DNA of 36,522 nt. Origin: an uncultured Bacteroidales bacterium. Its GTDB lineage: Bacteria > Bacteroidota > Bacteroidia > Bacteroidales > UBA932. The DNA is taken from NCBI GenBank assembly GCA_944326305.1, contig CALVDL010000027.1, forward strand, positions 1 through 36,522, read 5' to 3'. Within the stretch, counting starts at the first letter, position 1, and each line of letters starts with the position of its first letter. Positions 16,301 through 24,672 of the stretch are shown here, piece by piece. Below the pieces are notes generated by a model, which was not told the origin of the DNA, ran no database searches, and worked only from the letters and a program-made list of their open reading frames with translations. Made by a program: the position numbers and the translations under genes.

Positions 16301-18583
16301 TCAATATATATACTCCACATCTGACTTCCTGAACCTCAGGATGCGGGTGTCATTGTTCCCCGCGCCGTTCTTGTGCAGGTACAGGTTTTCCATGCCTCCG
16401 GCAATGTACCATCCTGAACCCTCCTGGGAAAATACGCTGAAAAGCATATTGTTGTAGTGTCCCGCGTGCTGTATCCCGTCGGCGTTCCACTGCGCTCCCG
16501 GCCCGTACCACACGAGAGGCTCGTTGTCCGGGAAGTCAGGCGAGCGCATCGCTATGTAGATAATGTTCGAAAGCGTCATCGTCCCTACATTGATGCCGCC
16601 CTTCCTCCTCTGCTCGCGGATGACTTTCGAGTGCCCCTCCCACGGGGTCTTCAGCGTGTGTGTCCCGTTCCACATCACCCATACATAGTCCGTCGCGTCG
16701 AAGATCCGGTTGAATTCCTCCATTGACGGAAGTTCGTATCCGTCAGGGGAGAGCGCATCGGCGGGAAGCCTGTTTATGTTTACCTTGCTCCCTGTCGTGA
16801 ATCCTTCCATCACGGCTTTCCCGTCCAGCTCCACTACGCGCATGCCTTTGCCGCTGTCTCCCTGGTATGCCCAGCCCCAGAGCCTGGCGTACTCCTCTCC
16901 GGAGCATGATGTCAGGTATTCGAACAGTGTAAGTCCGGCCTTTGCGGCAGGGTCGTCGGATGAGAGTATCTGGTCTCCGAAGCTGCGGGAGTCGCCCATT
17001 GAATTGTACTTGCACCACCATACCCCGTGCATCCACACTACCGGCAGGCCGTAGTTCTTCCTTATGACGGTGTATTCCTCCCTTCCGGAGCCGTCCTGCC
17101 CGCAGATGACTATCCTGGCGCTCTGGTTCCGCCCGTCCGCTGTAGGGTCGTTGGGCCTCCATCCTCCCAGGATCCGGTAAGCCCCATCTTCTCCCGGGAC
17201 CTCCTCCGCCTTCATCCATTCGTCTTCCCCTTCGTCGAATTCTATGGACAAGAGTTTCCCTTCCGGGAGACGGAACACACCGAATTCATTGTCCGCATAC
17301 GTGCCGAAGTCATAGGTGTAGACCCCCTCACCGAACCCGATCCTGCCTTCAAGAGCGGTCGGGTTGGCAGACAGCTCCAGTGTGATGCGGTCGTCCGGAT
17401 ATACGTTGGAGAAGCCTTTCCTGCGGAATGTCACAGTGGCCGAAGCCTGCTTGTCTCCAGGGGCATAAAGGCCTTTCCGGACAGAGAACATGTTCATCCC
17501 TTCTCCGGATAACGGGGTGATTTCCAGAAGGCTGCCTCCGTCGACGGAGGCGATTTCAAGCTCGTCGTCGCAGTCTATGGCCAGAGTCATGCCGGTCTGG
17601 ACATGCGGCAGGGTGAGTGCCGACCTGTCCTGCGATACGGCCACTCCGTCCGGGATTACAGACCTGGAGAGGTCCACCGCCAGCGCAGCTTCCCTGTCGG
17701 GTACCATGTCCGATGTACCTCCGTCAGACCATTCAAGCACTTCCAGACGGACGGGCGCATCGGAAGTGCCTTTGCGCAGGGTGATACTGTAGACCGTATT
17801 CCTGCGGATCTTGTCCGGGAGGTCCGCCCCGAGCGTGAGCCTTTCCCCGTCCACCGTAGCGTCGAGCTTTACCTTCAGGTCCGGGTTGTCCTGCTCGTAG
17901 ACGGTGGCCACGGCTTCAGTATCCGTGTCCAGAGGCTCCTGAGGGGAAAACACCATGTCGGCTTTCCCGGCATTGTCCGGGGAACGTACTTCCCCGGAAG
18001 GGAGGAGGTATGCGTCTTGAATGACGTTTTCAAGCGTAATTCCGTGCACAAGGGCTTCCCCGGCCACTGCAATCCTCATGTCGAACCTTGCCACGCCGCG
18101 TACCAGTGACGTCTGCACAGGCGCTACGGCCTGCCCGGTTGAGGAAAGGACGGCTTCACCGGTGAAGAATGTGCATGCCTTCCCTCCGGATGAAGAAACC
18201 ACTGTCTCTTTCCACATATCTTCTGTCATGCCTTTCCCCGGCGCGGCCGCACCGGGCCATCCGGAAGGTCCGGCGACTATATACAGCGTCCCCGACTTCC
18301 TGTCCACTTCTGTCCTGTACAGGTCCCCGTCTTTCGTGAACGGCCCTGTCTCCGAAACGAACACCCCGTCCTTGAACAGATATCCCGCAATGTCCTGCAG
18401 GTCCTCCGCGGCAGGAGCCTCCTGTCCTGCGGATGTGCCGTATCCGGACAGGTGTACCTCGACTGCGCGTCCTGCCGCGCCCGTGTCCGGCATATCGGCC
18501 GGTGTCACCGAGCATGAGGCCAGGGCGTATGCCGCCAGTACCGCTGCCGGGGACAATATCCTTATCCCGAATATCTTTCTCAT
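16301..18583 (-). CDS. Large FimB/Mfa2-like lipoprotein with FISUMP-like C-terminal module (A)
   Basis: The 760-residue protein has a lipoprotein signal (LASC at about 22-25). The N-terminal 300 residues parallel the 294-residue neighbour upstream in the operon, sharing SGTLYIVA, FFTGEA and RGVARFDM, and resemble FimB/Mfa2-type fimbrial lipoproteins. A linker rich in beta strands follows. The C-terminal 240 residues (from GVWWCKYNSMG to FRKSDVEYIY) recall the Fibrobacter succinogenes major paralogous (FISUMP) type, an inference from pattern only. A protein of nearly identical layout is encoded at 19742-21958. Likely an outer-surface adhesin or fimbria-tip-like protein. It overlaps the preceding gene by four bases, so the two are translationally coupled. 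Confidence 0.75.
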   Translation of the reverse strand: MRKIFGIRILSPAAVLAAYALASCSVTPADMPDTGAAGRAVEVHLSGYGTSAGQEAPAAEDLQDIAGYLFKDGVFVSETGPFTKDGDLYRTEVDRKSGTLYIVAGPSGWPGAAAPGKGMTEDMWKETVVSSSGGKACTFFTGEAVLSSTGQAVAPVQTSLVRGVARFDMRIAVAGEALVHGITLENVIQDAYLLPSGEVRSPDNAGKADMVFSPQEPLDTDTEAVATVYEQDNPDLKVKLDATVDGERLTLGADLPDKIRRNTVYSITLRKGTSDAPVRLEVLEWSDGGTSDMVPDREAALAVDLSRSVIPDGVAVSQDRSALTLPHVQTGMTLAIDCDDELEIASVDGGSLLEITPLSGEGMNMFSVRKGLYAPGDKQASATVTFRRKGFSNVYPDDRITLELSANPTALEGRIGFGEGVYTYDFGTYADNEFGVFRLPEGKLLSIEFDEGEDEWMKAEEVPGEDGAYRILGGWRPNDPTADGRNQSARIVICGQDGSGREEYTVIRKNYGLPVVWMHGVWWCKYNSMGDSRSFGDQILSSDDPAAKAGLTLFEYLTSCSGEEYARLWGWAYQGDSGKGMRVVELDGKAVMEGFTTGSKVNINRLPADALSPDGYELPSMEEFNRIFDATDYVWVMWNGTHTLKTPWEGHSKVIREQRRKGGINVGTMTLSNIIYIAMRSPDFPDNEPLVWYGPGAQWNADGIQHAGHYNNMLFSVFSQEGSGWYIAGGMENLYLHKNGAGNNDTRILRFRKSDVEYIY

Positions 18584-19464
18584 ATTTCTTCAGATTGCGG
18601 GACAAGTTCAGTGTCGCTCCCTTCTTCCCAGTCTTCAAAAGAGACCTCCAGGCTCACGTCTATCTTGTCCTTACGTACAGTCACAGTATATATCTTGTTC
18701 CTTTCTATGTCCCCTTCCAGGTTTTCCTTCAGGCTGACAGGCCTTCCGTCTATGACGGCATCCACATGTATCTCGATGCCCTGGTTCGCCTGTTCATAGG
18801 CGTACATCACAGCATCCCTGTCGCCGGTGACGGGTGTGCCGAATGACACCTCGATGTCTTCACGCGGTGCATCTGCGGGGGACAGGGTCTGCTGCCCCGG
18901 GAAAAGGTATGCGGTGCCGGCCGCGTTCCTGAGCGCTATCCTGCTCACTGAAGCCTCTCCTGCTGTCTTTATTTTCAGGTCGAATCTCGCGATTCCCCTT
19001 TTGAGGGACACAGGGATGTCTGCCAGAGGTCTGTCCCCGAGATCCATGCTTCCTGTGAAGAAGTGCACAGGGCCGCCGTCTTTCCCTCCTATGGCCGTTC
19101 CGAGCCACTTGTCTTCCGTGATGCCTTCGCCTTTCAGCCCTTCAAGGTCTACAAGCCCGTCAGTGTTGGCCAGCAGATAGAGAGTCCCGGCGAGCCGTCC
19201 GACCTGCAGGTCGTAGGTGCCGTTCCCCGGTTCGAGGCCCTTGAAAATATGTGTCATGACGCCGTCTTCGAAGATGCAGGCCTGCATGTCCGTCACTTCT
19301 GTCTCGCCCTTCAGGGCATGTCCCGGCCCGGAGTAGTCCGGGAATTCCGCCTTTACACGTATTGTCCCTTCCGTAGCCGGCGGAGGGTTTGTCTCTGTCT
19401 TTGAGCAGGCAAGCGCGGCGACCCCGGCTGCCAGTACGATAGATGTTCTGATAAATGTTTTCAT
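18580..19464 (-). CDS. FimB/Mfa2-like fimbrial lipoprotein
   Basis: The 294-residue lipoprotein has a short signal ending in the lipobox ALAC. Motifs shared with the other lipoproteins here are GTLYLLA, FFTGSMDL, KRGIARFDLKI and ERNKIYTVTVRK, near VSFEDWEEGSD. These fit the FimB/Mfa2 family, whose members anchor fimbriae at the surface or limit their length. This one is the bare N-terminal module, without the extra 440-residue part found in the two larger proteins. It has no fimbrial shaft gene beside it. Upstream lies a 277-base repeat cluster, and downstream it overlaps the next gene. Confidence 0.75.
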   Translation of the reverse strand: MKTFIRTSIVLAAGVAALACSKTETNPPPATEGTIRVKAEFPDYSGPGHALKGETEVTDMQACIFEDGVMTHIFKGLEPGNGTYDLQVGRLAGTLYLLANTDGLVDLEGLKGEGITEDKWLGTAIGGKDGGPVHFFTGSMDLGDRPLADIPVSLKRGIARFDLKIKTAGEASVSRIALRNAAGTAYLFPGQQTLSPADAPREDIEVSFGTPVTGDRDAVMYAYEQANQGIEIHVDAVIDGRPVSLKENLEGDIERNKIYTVTVRKDKIDVSLEVSFEDWEEGSDTELVPQSEEI

Positions 19465-19496
19465 TGTATTTTGATTTAATAGATTATAATTATAAA

Positions 19497-19652
19497 GGCC
19501 CTTCAGGGCCGCACCGGAGCGTCAGCAAGGTTTCCGGTAGGGAAACCGAAGCAGTGGAGGTGCCGGCGGAGCGAAGCGGAGCCGCATGCCCCGGCGGGGC
19601 TGTCACCGTCAGGAGACTGGGGGTAGACAGACAGGATTTCCGGAGGAAATCC
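19497..19652 (+). repeat. GC-rich multi-hairpin repeat with core and GGATTTCC hairpin (copy D)
   Basis: It has the same order as 4866-4998: GGCCCTTCAGGGCC, the GGTTTCC...GGAAACC hairpin, GGAGCGAAGCGGAGCCGCAT and GGGGCTGTCAC (from 19596), then GACTGGGGGTAGACAGACAG and the hairpin GGATTTCCGGAGGAAATCC. It joins the next repeat without a gap. It lies between two genes of the lipoprotein operon. Confidence 0.75.
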
Positions 19653-19744
19653 TTAACGTCAGTATGACGAATTTTGGTCAATAAAGATAAAATATTGATT
19701 TTGAAGACAATACTATTAAACGTTAATTCGTCGAACTGACGTTA
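19653..19744 (+). repeat. MITE-like intergenic repeat, copy 4 (complete, 92 bp)
   Basis: This is the only copy with both ends intact and uninterrupted. The first and last 21 bases are inverted copies with two mismatches (TTAACGTCAG...GACGAATT). The last bases overlap the stop codon of the lipoprotein gene ending at 19742, so the element appears to supply that TAA. It contains no ORF. Confidence 0.85.
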
Positions 19745-21958
19745 ATATATATATTCCACAGGTGTCTTTACGCACCTTATTGTCCTGGTCTTTGTGCTGT
19801 TGTGCGCCGTGAACTTCATCCAGTTCTGCCCCGGCCTGTCCGACATGGCATATCCTTCCATGTTCCAGGAGTTCCCGTTGCCGGAGTGTGTGGCCAGCAG
19901 GAGGTTCATCCTGGCGATGTCCCCGGCTGCCGTGCTCCACTGGTGCCCCAGACCGTAGAGCACCCAGTGGCTGCCTTCATATTCAAAGTCGTAGAAGGCT
20001 ATGGTGCCGTAGCGGTTCCAGAGGAAGTCCACCTGGCGCTCCGTCACCGTTACTGTCAGTTCTTCTCCGGAGGTGTTGCGGAAGGTCCTTGTGCCGGTCC
20101 CCCCGATATTGTAATTGTCGCTTGCGGAGAAAAACGCATAATCCTCATAGTCCGGGATCCTGTATCCGTCGGGAGCCATGCTTTCCGGGTCCAGCGTCCC
20201 GAAATTCTGCGCGGACGCCTTCATCCCTTCATGGTAGAAGGCTGAGCCGTCGTGCCTGAGGGGCAGCCCGTCCGGATTCCCGCCCTGGTACTGGTCGCCC
20301 ATGAGTTCCAGCAGGACGCTTTCCGTCTCTGTGGCAAGCATTTCTGCCACCTTGTCGTCTGCGGCCGGGTCTATGTTGCAGGTTATCTGGTCGTTGAATT
20401 CCTTTACATTGCCCCGCAGGTTGTACTTGCACCACCATGTCTGTCCGATTTTAACTACAGGCAGGCCCCAGTTCCTCCTGCGTATGGTATAGGATTCCTG
20501 TCCGCTTCCGTCAGGTCCGGATATCACTATCCTCCCTTCCTGTATCCGTCCGTCTGCCTTCGGGTCATTGGGCTTCCATCCTCCCGTTATGCGGTATGTC
20601 CTGGATTCCCCGTCCGTCCCGGCGCGTCCGGTCTCGAGTGCCTGCATCCACGGGTCTTCCCCCTCCCCGAACTCCAGGCGGAGCGTCCTCCCGGAAGGTA
20701 CCGTGACAGTGCCGAGCTCCCCGTCTATGTATCTGTCGAAGTCGCATGTGCCGCTTCCGTCCAGGGTCAGCTTTCCTTCGAGAAGGACCGGATTGGACCT
20801 GAATATCAGGACAATACGGCCTGAATGGATGTCTTCTTCATAGATGTCGACATTTATCCTTTCCTCCGCTTTACCCGGCAGTCTCAGACCGCTGTCCACA
20901 TGGACAATGGCCGCCTGTTCCAGTCCGGTCCTGGATGATGGGGAGACCCTCACCGAGACACCGTCCGCCGTCCCGTCGGTCTCTACCCTTGCGCCCGGGG
21001 CCGCCAGGACGGCAAGCTCCAGAGAGCTCCCGAGGTAGCTGACATACACCGTGTCTCTGCCCTGGCTTACGGTACTTCCTTCGGACAATACGGAATTCTC
21101 AGTGTCCACGAGCCCTTTAATTACAGGCCATGACCCTGTGGAGCCGCCTTCCTCCCAGTCTTCGGAGAACGCCTGCGAGGAGATTTCGGCCCCTTTCCCG
21201 TATATGTCGAGTGTATACACAGTGTTCCTTGCTATTTCCCGCGGCAGTTCGGCCCTGTGGACATGCCTGCCTCCTCCGAACTCCGCTGTCACCTCGGCAG
21301 TCACGCTGCCGGTCTGTTCCGCCATATACGTGAGGGTCTCACGGGTGTATTCTGCCGGGGCCTGCCGGAAGTCCTTCACGAATTCCGAGACAGAGGCCCC
21401 TTCAGGGTTCCCGGGCTTTTCCCTCGTGTTGACGAACCCCCTGTCCGAAAGTCCGGTTATCCTTGCGCTGAGCACTTTGACCCCTTTCTCCCTGACTACA
21501 AGGTCCAGTCTTGCTACGCTCCTTGTCATCTCTACATCCGAAGGCTGTCCCGTGGCGGAGGATATATCCGTCCTCCCGCTCATGGTGATGCCTGACGAGG
21601 TCATGGATTCCACGCTGCTTCCCGTCTCCAGGAAACCGGCGAGAGATGTCTTTCCCGGTGTCATGTCCCCAAGTCCCTCCAGCTCACCGGCGTTTGCAAG
21701 TATGTACAGTGTGCCTTCCCGGGAAGACAGACTGAAGGTCCGGATGTCCCCGGAGGTGCGCTGCGGAATGCATATTTCCTGCAGTATCCCGTCATGGAAC
21801 CTGTATCCGCGGACATCATTTATCCCGCTGTCCGTCCCTTTCGTGATGAGTTTCACGGGCAGTTCCTGTCCCGTTCCCGGGACCTCTTCCGGGCCCCGTT
21901 CAGAGCACCCGGAGATTGCAGCCGCGGCCAGTGCCGCAACGAAAATGTATCTGTTCAT
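19742..21958 (-). CDS. Large FimB/Mfa2-like lipoprotein with FISUMP-like C-terminal module (B)
   Basis: The 738-residue lipoprotein (lipobox ISGC at about 15-18, then SERGPEE) has the same layout as the 760-residue protein at 16301-18583. The N-terminal fimbrial-like module has GTLYILA and RSVARLDLV, then ARNTVYTLDIYGKG and EDWEEGG. The C-terminal part shares GEGEDPWMQA, ITGGWKPNDPKADGR, GLPVVKIGQTWWCKYN and the ending IRCVKTPVEYIY. The two proteins are old duplicates. It starts one base after the stop of the metzincin gene, so they are surely one transcript. Its stop codon lies inside a repeat element. Likely a surface adhesin or fimbria-associated protein, with ligand unknown. Confidence 0.75.
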   Translation of the reverse strand: MNRYIFVAALAAAAISGCSERGPEEVPGTGQELPVKLITKGTDSGINDVRGYRFHDGILQEICIPQRTSGDIRTFSLSSREGTLYILANAGELEGLGDMTPGKTSLAGFLETGSSVESMTSSGITMSGRTDISSATGQPSDVEMTRSVARLDLVVREKGVKVLSARITGLSDRGFVNTREKPGNPEGASVSEFVKDFRQAPAEYTRETLTYMAEQTGSVTAEVTAEFGGGRHVHRAELPREIARNTVYTLDIYGKGAEISSQAFSEDWEEGGSTGSWPVIKGLVDTENSVLSEGSTVSQGRDTVYVSYLGSSLELAVLAAPGARVETDGTADGVSVRVSPSSRTGLEQAAIVHVDSGLRLPGKAEERINVDIYEEDIHSGRIVLIFRSNPVLLEGKLTLDGSGTCDFDRYIDGELGTVTVPSGRTLRLEFGEGEDPWMQALETGRAGTDGESRTYRITGGWKPNDPKADGRIQEGRIVISGPDGSGQESYTIRRRNWGLPVVKIGQTWWCKYNLRGNVKEFNDQITCNIDPAADDKVAEMLATETESVLLELMGDQYQGGNPDGLPLRHDGSAFYHEGMKASAQNFGTLDPESMAPDGYRIPDYEDYAFFSASDNYNIGGTGTRTFRNTSGEELTVTVTERQVDFLWNRYGTIAFYDFEYEGSHWVLYGLGHQWSTAAGDIARMNLLLATHSGNGNSWNMEGYAMSDRPGQNWMKFTAHNSTKTRTIRCVKTPVEYIY

Positions 21959-21959
21959 G

Positions 21960-23843
21960 TCATTTGTATATATTCGGGTTCTGTCTGCTGTTCAGGTAAT
22001 CCGGCGAGTCCACCGGCATCATGTCAAGGTGGTCCACATAGAACCTGTTCATGAGCTCCTGCGCCCAGGGTCCGTAGGTGAACGCGCTGTTGTGGCTGTA
22101 GCCCATCACATGGCCCAGTTCGTGGAACATCACTTCGCACGAGTATGTGGACGTGTAGTGGTCCAGCCATCCTCCCTGCCATGCCCCGAACGTCGAGCCT
22201 CCTCCAAGACCCATCACGCTGTTTCCCGGGTATACGAGGCCTGCGTTGATGGTCCTTTCCTGCCTCATTTGCGACAGGACGGTTTCCGCGGAGACCTTGT
22301 CCTCCACACCTCCGTTCCCGTACAGCCTGTCCTCGTTCTCCCGCAGTATCTGTTCATGCTCCGGCATGTCTATCATATAGGTGAAGTTGATGAAGAACGC
22401 CACCACCTCCCGGCAGTGTACCGGTCTGATTCCCATCCAGTTGCCAGACGGGCCTCCGTCCGGTTTTGTGGGGTCGCCTCCGAACAGTTCGAAGCGTATG
22501 TTCCATCCGTGGACAATCTTCTGCAGCTTCTGCCAGTAGGGGTCGTCCGACTCTGCCCGGAACATGATCCTCTCCGCCACGGATGCCCCGATTCCGGGCA
22601 CTTCCACCAGCCTGCCGCTTTCGGAGCGGCATATCTTTTTCCCTCCGCCTTCCTTCTCCAGTATGGCCAGGGGCTCGTAGAAGTCGGCGAATGCCGGTAT
22701 CACATCGAAGTACGCCAGGTCCAGGTATTCATTGTCCACTTCCGGTATCAGTCCTCGTATCAGCACGTTACGCGCTTCGCGCGGGGAATAGAACCTTACA
22801 TGGAGCAGCCCCTCCGGGGTGACGGACACCTGCAGCGGTCTGGCGGTGTTGAAGTTCCTTTGTTCCTTGTCGTTATATATGGTGTGCGGCTCGTCGTCCT
22901 GTAGGATGGCCTTGTGCCCGCCCTGCGTGTATGCCTCCCGGGTGATGAACATCGTCCCGCTCTGGTCGTCCGGATGGATGACGGAGATGCCTATGTGCCC
23001 GATGCGGTTCTGCCCCACTTCTTCTAGGGAGAATCCGTAGCTCCTTCCGATGCTGTGTCCCAGATAGTCCCTGGTCTTCATCTCCAGGGTACCCCCGAAC
23101 CGGCTCCCTCCGGCGGTGGGCGGGAAAATGAAACTCGAGTCCTCCTTGATGTCCAGGACAATCCCGTCCCCTTCGGCCCGTCCCCCGAAATCCCCTGCGG
23201 CGGACAGTTCCCTCAGGAAAGCCGGTGAGTCCACAGATACCGTGGCCGATGTCACTGCCGTGCTTATATAAGGGCTGGAATAGCTGCAGCGGAACACCGT
23301 CTTGCCCACTATCCTCTTCTGGGTGATGCTGCCGTCCAGGTCGGATGATATGCCGTTCCCCGGCATGTCCGGGGATGCGGTTACGCTGAACGGCGTCCTG
23401 GAATAGAAATATTCGGCTGCAAGCGGCCCGGAAATCTTTTCAGGGAAGGCCAGCCATGTGTCCGACACTTCCGATATTCCGTTTATGGAGGCACCGTCTG
23501 CAGACATGTCCCCGTCCACGGCAAGCACGAGCAGTTCGTAGCTTCCCGGGACGAGACCTTCCAGGCGGACGGTCGACGTCTCTCTGTCATAGAGGCTTTT
23601 TATGTTCCTGACGATGCGGCCTTCCCCGTCTGCCACGGCGATGTCCACATGGTCGTAGCCCGTATCCCGGGCCTTTGTCTGTGCCTCTCCTTCGAATCCT
23701 CCGGCCGATATGTGTACAGAAAGGGTGTTTCTCGTCTGTGCCGCTGTCATGCCTGGCCATTCTTCCCTGGAGCATGAGACCAGTGCAGCCATGCACAGGG
23801 CCAATCCCGGAATTATGTTAAGTGTTTTTGTAATAGCGGTCAT
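21960..23843 (-). CDS. Surface lipoprotein with C-terminal metzincin-type metalloprotease domain
   Basis: The 627-residue lipoprotein has a signal ending ALVSC followed by SREE, a charged start that may favour surface export. The N-terminal 300 residues have fimbrial-like features (TVRLEGLVPGSYELLVLAV, then FSVTASPDMPGNG) similar in kind to FimB/Mfa2 proteins. Residues 574-584 are HELGHVMGYSH, the full metzincin zinc motif HExxHxxGxxH, and M598 could be the Met-turn. The protein is likely an active zinc protease at the cell surface or in the periplasm. It leads the four-gene lipoprotein cluster. Substrate unknown; processing of the co-encoded lipoproteins or of host proteins is possible. Confidence 0.8.
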   Translation of the reverse strand: MTAITKTLNIIPGLALCMAALVSCSREEWPGMTAAQTRNTLSVHISAGGFEGEAQTKARDTGYDHVDIAVADGEGRIVRNIKSLYDRETSTVRLEGLVPGSYELLVLAVDGDMSADGASINGISEVSDTWLAFPEKISGPLAAEYFYSRTPFSVTASPDMPGNGISSDLDGSITQKRIVGKTVFRCSYSSPYISTAVTSATVSVDSPAFLRELSAAGDFGGRAEGDGIVLDIKEDSSFIFPPTAGGSRFGGTLEMKTRDYLGHSIGRSYGFSLEEVGQNRIGHIGISVIHPDDQSGTMFITREAYTQGGHKAILQDDEPHTIYNDKEQRNFNTARPLQVSVTPEGLLHVRFYSPREARNVLIRGLIPEVDNEYLDLAYFDVIPAFADFYEPLAILEKEGGGKKICRSESGRLVEVPGIGASVAERIMFRAESDDPYWQKLQKIVHGWNIRFELFGGDPTKPDGGPSGNWMGIRPVHCREVVAFFINFTYMIDMPEHEQILRENEDRLYGNGGVEDKVSAETVLSQMRQERTINAGLVYPGNSVMGLGGGSTFGAWQGGWLDHYTSTYSCEVMFHELGHVMGYSHNSAFTYGPWAQELMNRFYVDHLDMMPVDSPDYLNSRQNPNIYK

Positions 23844-23865
23844 ATATTTGAGTAAATTTGTACTG

Positions 23866-23895
23866 TTTGTTTTCCGGCTGCAAAACTATACCTTG
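23866..23895 (+). promoter_or_regulatory. Promoter of the Crp/Fnr-like regulator
   Basis: TTTG (23866-23869), 19 bases, then TACCTTG (23889-23895), one T short of TAnnTTTG. The predicted start of transcription, near 23902, is just before the palindrome at 23911. The two divergent promoters overlap back to back. Confidence 0.45.
23881..23888 (-). promoter_or_regulatory. -7 element of the lipoprotein operon promoter
   Basis: On the minus strand this reads TAGTTTTG, a match to TAnnTTTG, with the metzincin-gene start 37 bases downstream. No TTTG is found at -33, where a palindrome (23911-23924) lies instead. The promoter may therefore need an activator. Confidence 0.5.
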
Positions 23896-23910
23896 TGCCG
23901 GAATTAATCC

Positions 23911-23924
23911 GTAACAATTGTTAC
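23911..23924. promoter_or_regulatory. Perfect 14-bp palindrome, candidate Crp/Fnr-type operator
   Basis: GTAACAATTGTTAC is its own reverse complement. Its centre is about 42 bases upstream of the predicted transcription start of the lipoprotein operon, the class II activator position of Crp-like proteins. It also lies between the predicted start of transcription and the start codon of the divergent Crp/Fnr-family gene, where binding would repress that gene. Confidence 0.6.
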
Positions 23925-23938
23925 ATTGGCTTCATTTT

Positions 23939-24553
23939 ATGGATTGCAGCATTGACGACATACCTCTTTTCAGGGGAGGTGACCCAGATGTAATTGAAAG
24001 CGTGATGCGCGAGTCTCCGGGACGCTGGGCCTCGTATTCGAAAGGGGACATAATCGCTATGCAGGGTGCCCCGTGCCGTTCCCTTTATCTCCTGTGCTCG
24101 GGGAGTGTCTATGCCCGGATGGTGAGCGATGAGGGCAAGGAGTTCACCCTGGACACCCTTTCCGCGCCGGAAGTGCTGGCTTCTTCATTTGTGTTCAGCA
24201 CGCAGCGTATCTTCCCGGTGACGATAATCGCCGGAAGCGACTGTGACCTGTGGGTGTTCAGCAGGGATTGCATACTTGAGATGATAGAGAGGGACAGGAC
24301 CGTGCTCGGGAACTACCTCGCGGTGATTTCCGACCACAGTATGTTCCTGAGCAGGAGGCTCAGCGAATTCGCCCTGCAGACCCTCTCCTCCAGGATAGTG
24401 AGCTATATAAGGGAGAACGGGCCTGTAGACAATCTGCAGCAGACCGCATTCATCCTCGGTGTGGCGCGTCCGTCGCTTTCCCGCGCTGTCTCCCAGCTTG
24501 TCGGCCAGGGTGTGCTGGAGAAGAGCGATGACGGCTACTGCCTCACCGAGTGA
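23939..24553 (+). CDS. Crp/Fnr-family transcriptional regulator
   Basis: The 204-residue protein has the family's cyclic-nucleotide-binding-like beta roll (YSKGDIIAMQGAPCRSLYLL and on), a long dimer helix, and a C-terminal winged helix with LGVARPSLSRAVSQLVGQG as recognition region. Few cysteines are clustered at the N-terminus, so an Fnr-type iron-sulfur cluster is not evident; the ligand is unknown. ATG 23939 is chosen. A TTG at 23918 would place the start inside the palindrome and adds unrelated residues. It is divergent from the lipoprotein operon, with 95 bases between, and may control it and itself. Confidence 0.88.
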   Translation: MDCSIDDIPLFRGGDPDVIESVMRESPGRWASYSKGDIIAMQGAPCRSLYLLCSGSVYARMVSDEGKEFTLDTLSAPEVLASSFVFSTQRIFPVTIIAGSDCDLWVFSRDCILEMIERDRTVLGNYLAVISDHSMFLSRRLSEFALQTLSSRIVSYIRENGPVDNLQQTAFILGVARPSLSRAVSQLVGQGVLEKSDDGYCLTE

Positions 24554-24604
24554 AGGCGTGACAGAAAAGCGGCCTGCCGGGGCCGGCCTCACTGAAACAA
24601 GAAA

Positions 24605-24640
24605 AAGGGGATGGCTTCCGTTATGAGCCATCCCCTGTGA
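24605..24640 (-). terminator. Intrinsic terminator of the serC-serA-DUF1015 operon
   Basis: The 10-bp perfect stem GGGGATGGCT (24607-24616) pairs with AGCCATCCCC (24626-24635). On the minus strand it is followed by TTTTTC, as in an intrinsic terminator. It lies 33 bases after the stop codon of the DUF1015 gene. Confidence 0.85.
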
Positions 24641-24672
24641 TGCAGGCCGTATCCCTATGGGATGAGGCCTTA

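Noticed and set aside
15078..16304. 408-codon open frame antisense to the membrane-nuclease fusion
   Set aside because: The plus strand carries the ERGH nuclease motif and matching family sequence; the antisense frame is a composition shadow.
21051..22904. 617-codon open frame antisense to two lipoprotein genes
   Set aside because: The minus strand has lipoboxes and the metzincin motif; the plus frame crosses both genes and is Ser/Pro-rich with no domain.
23918..23938. TTG start for the Crp/Fnr-like gene inside the palindrome
   Set aside because: It adds seven atypical residues and would put the start codon within the probable operator.
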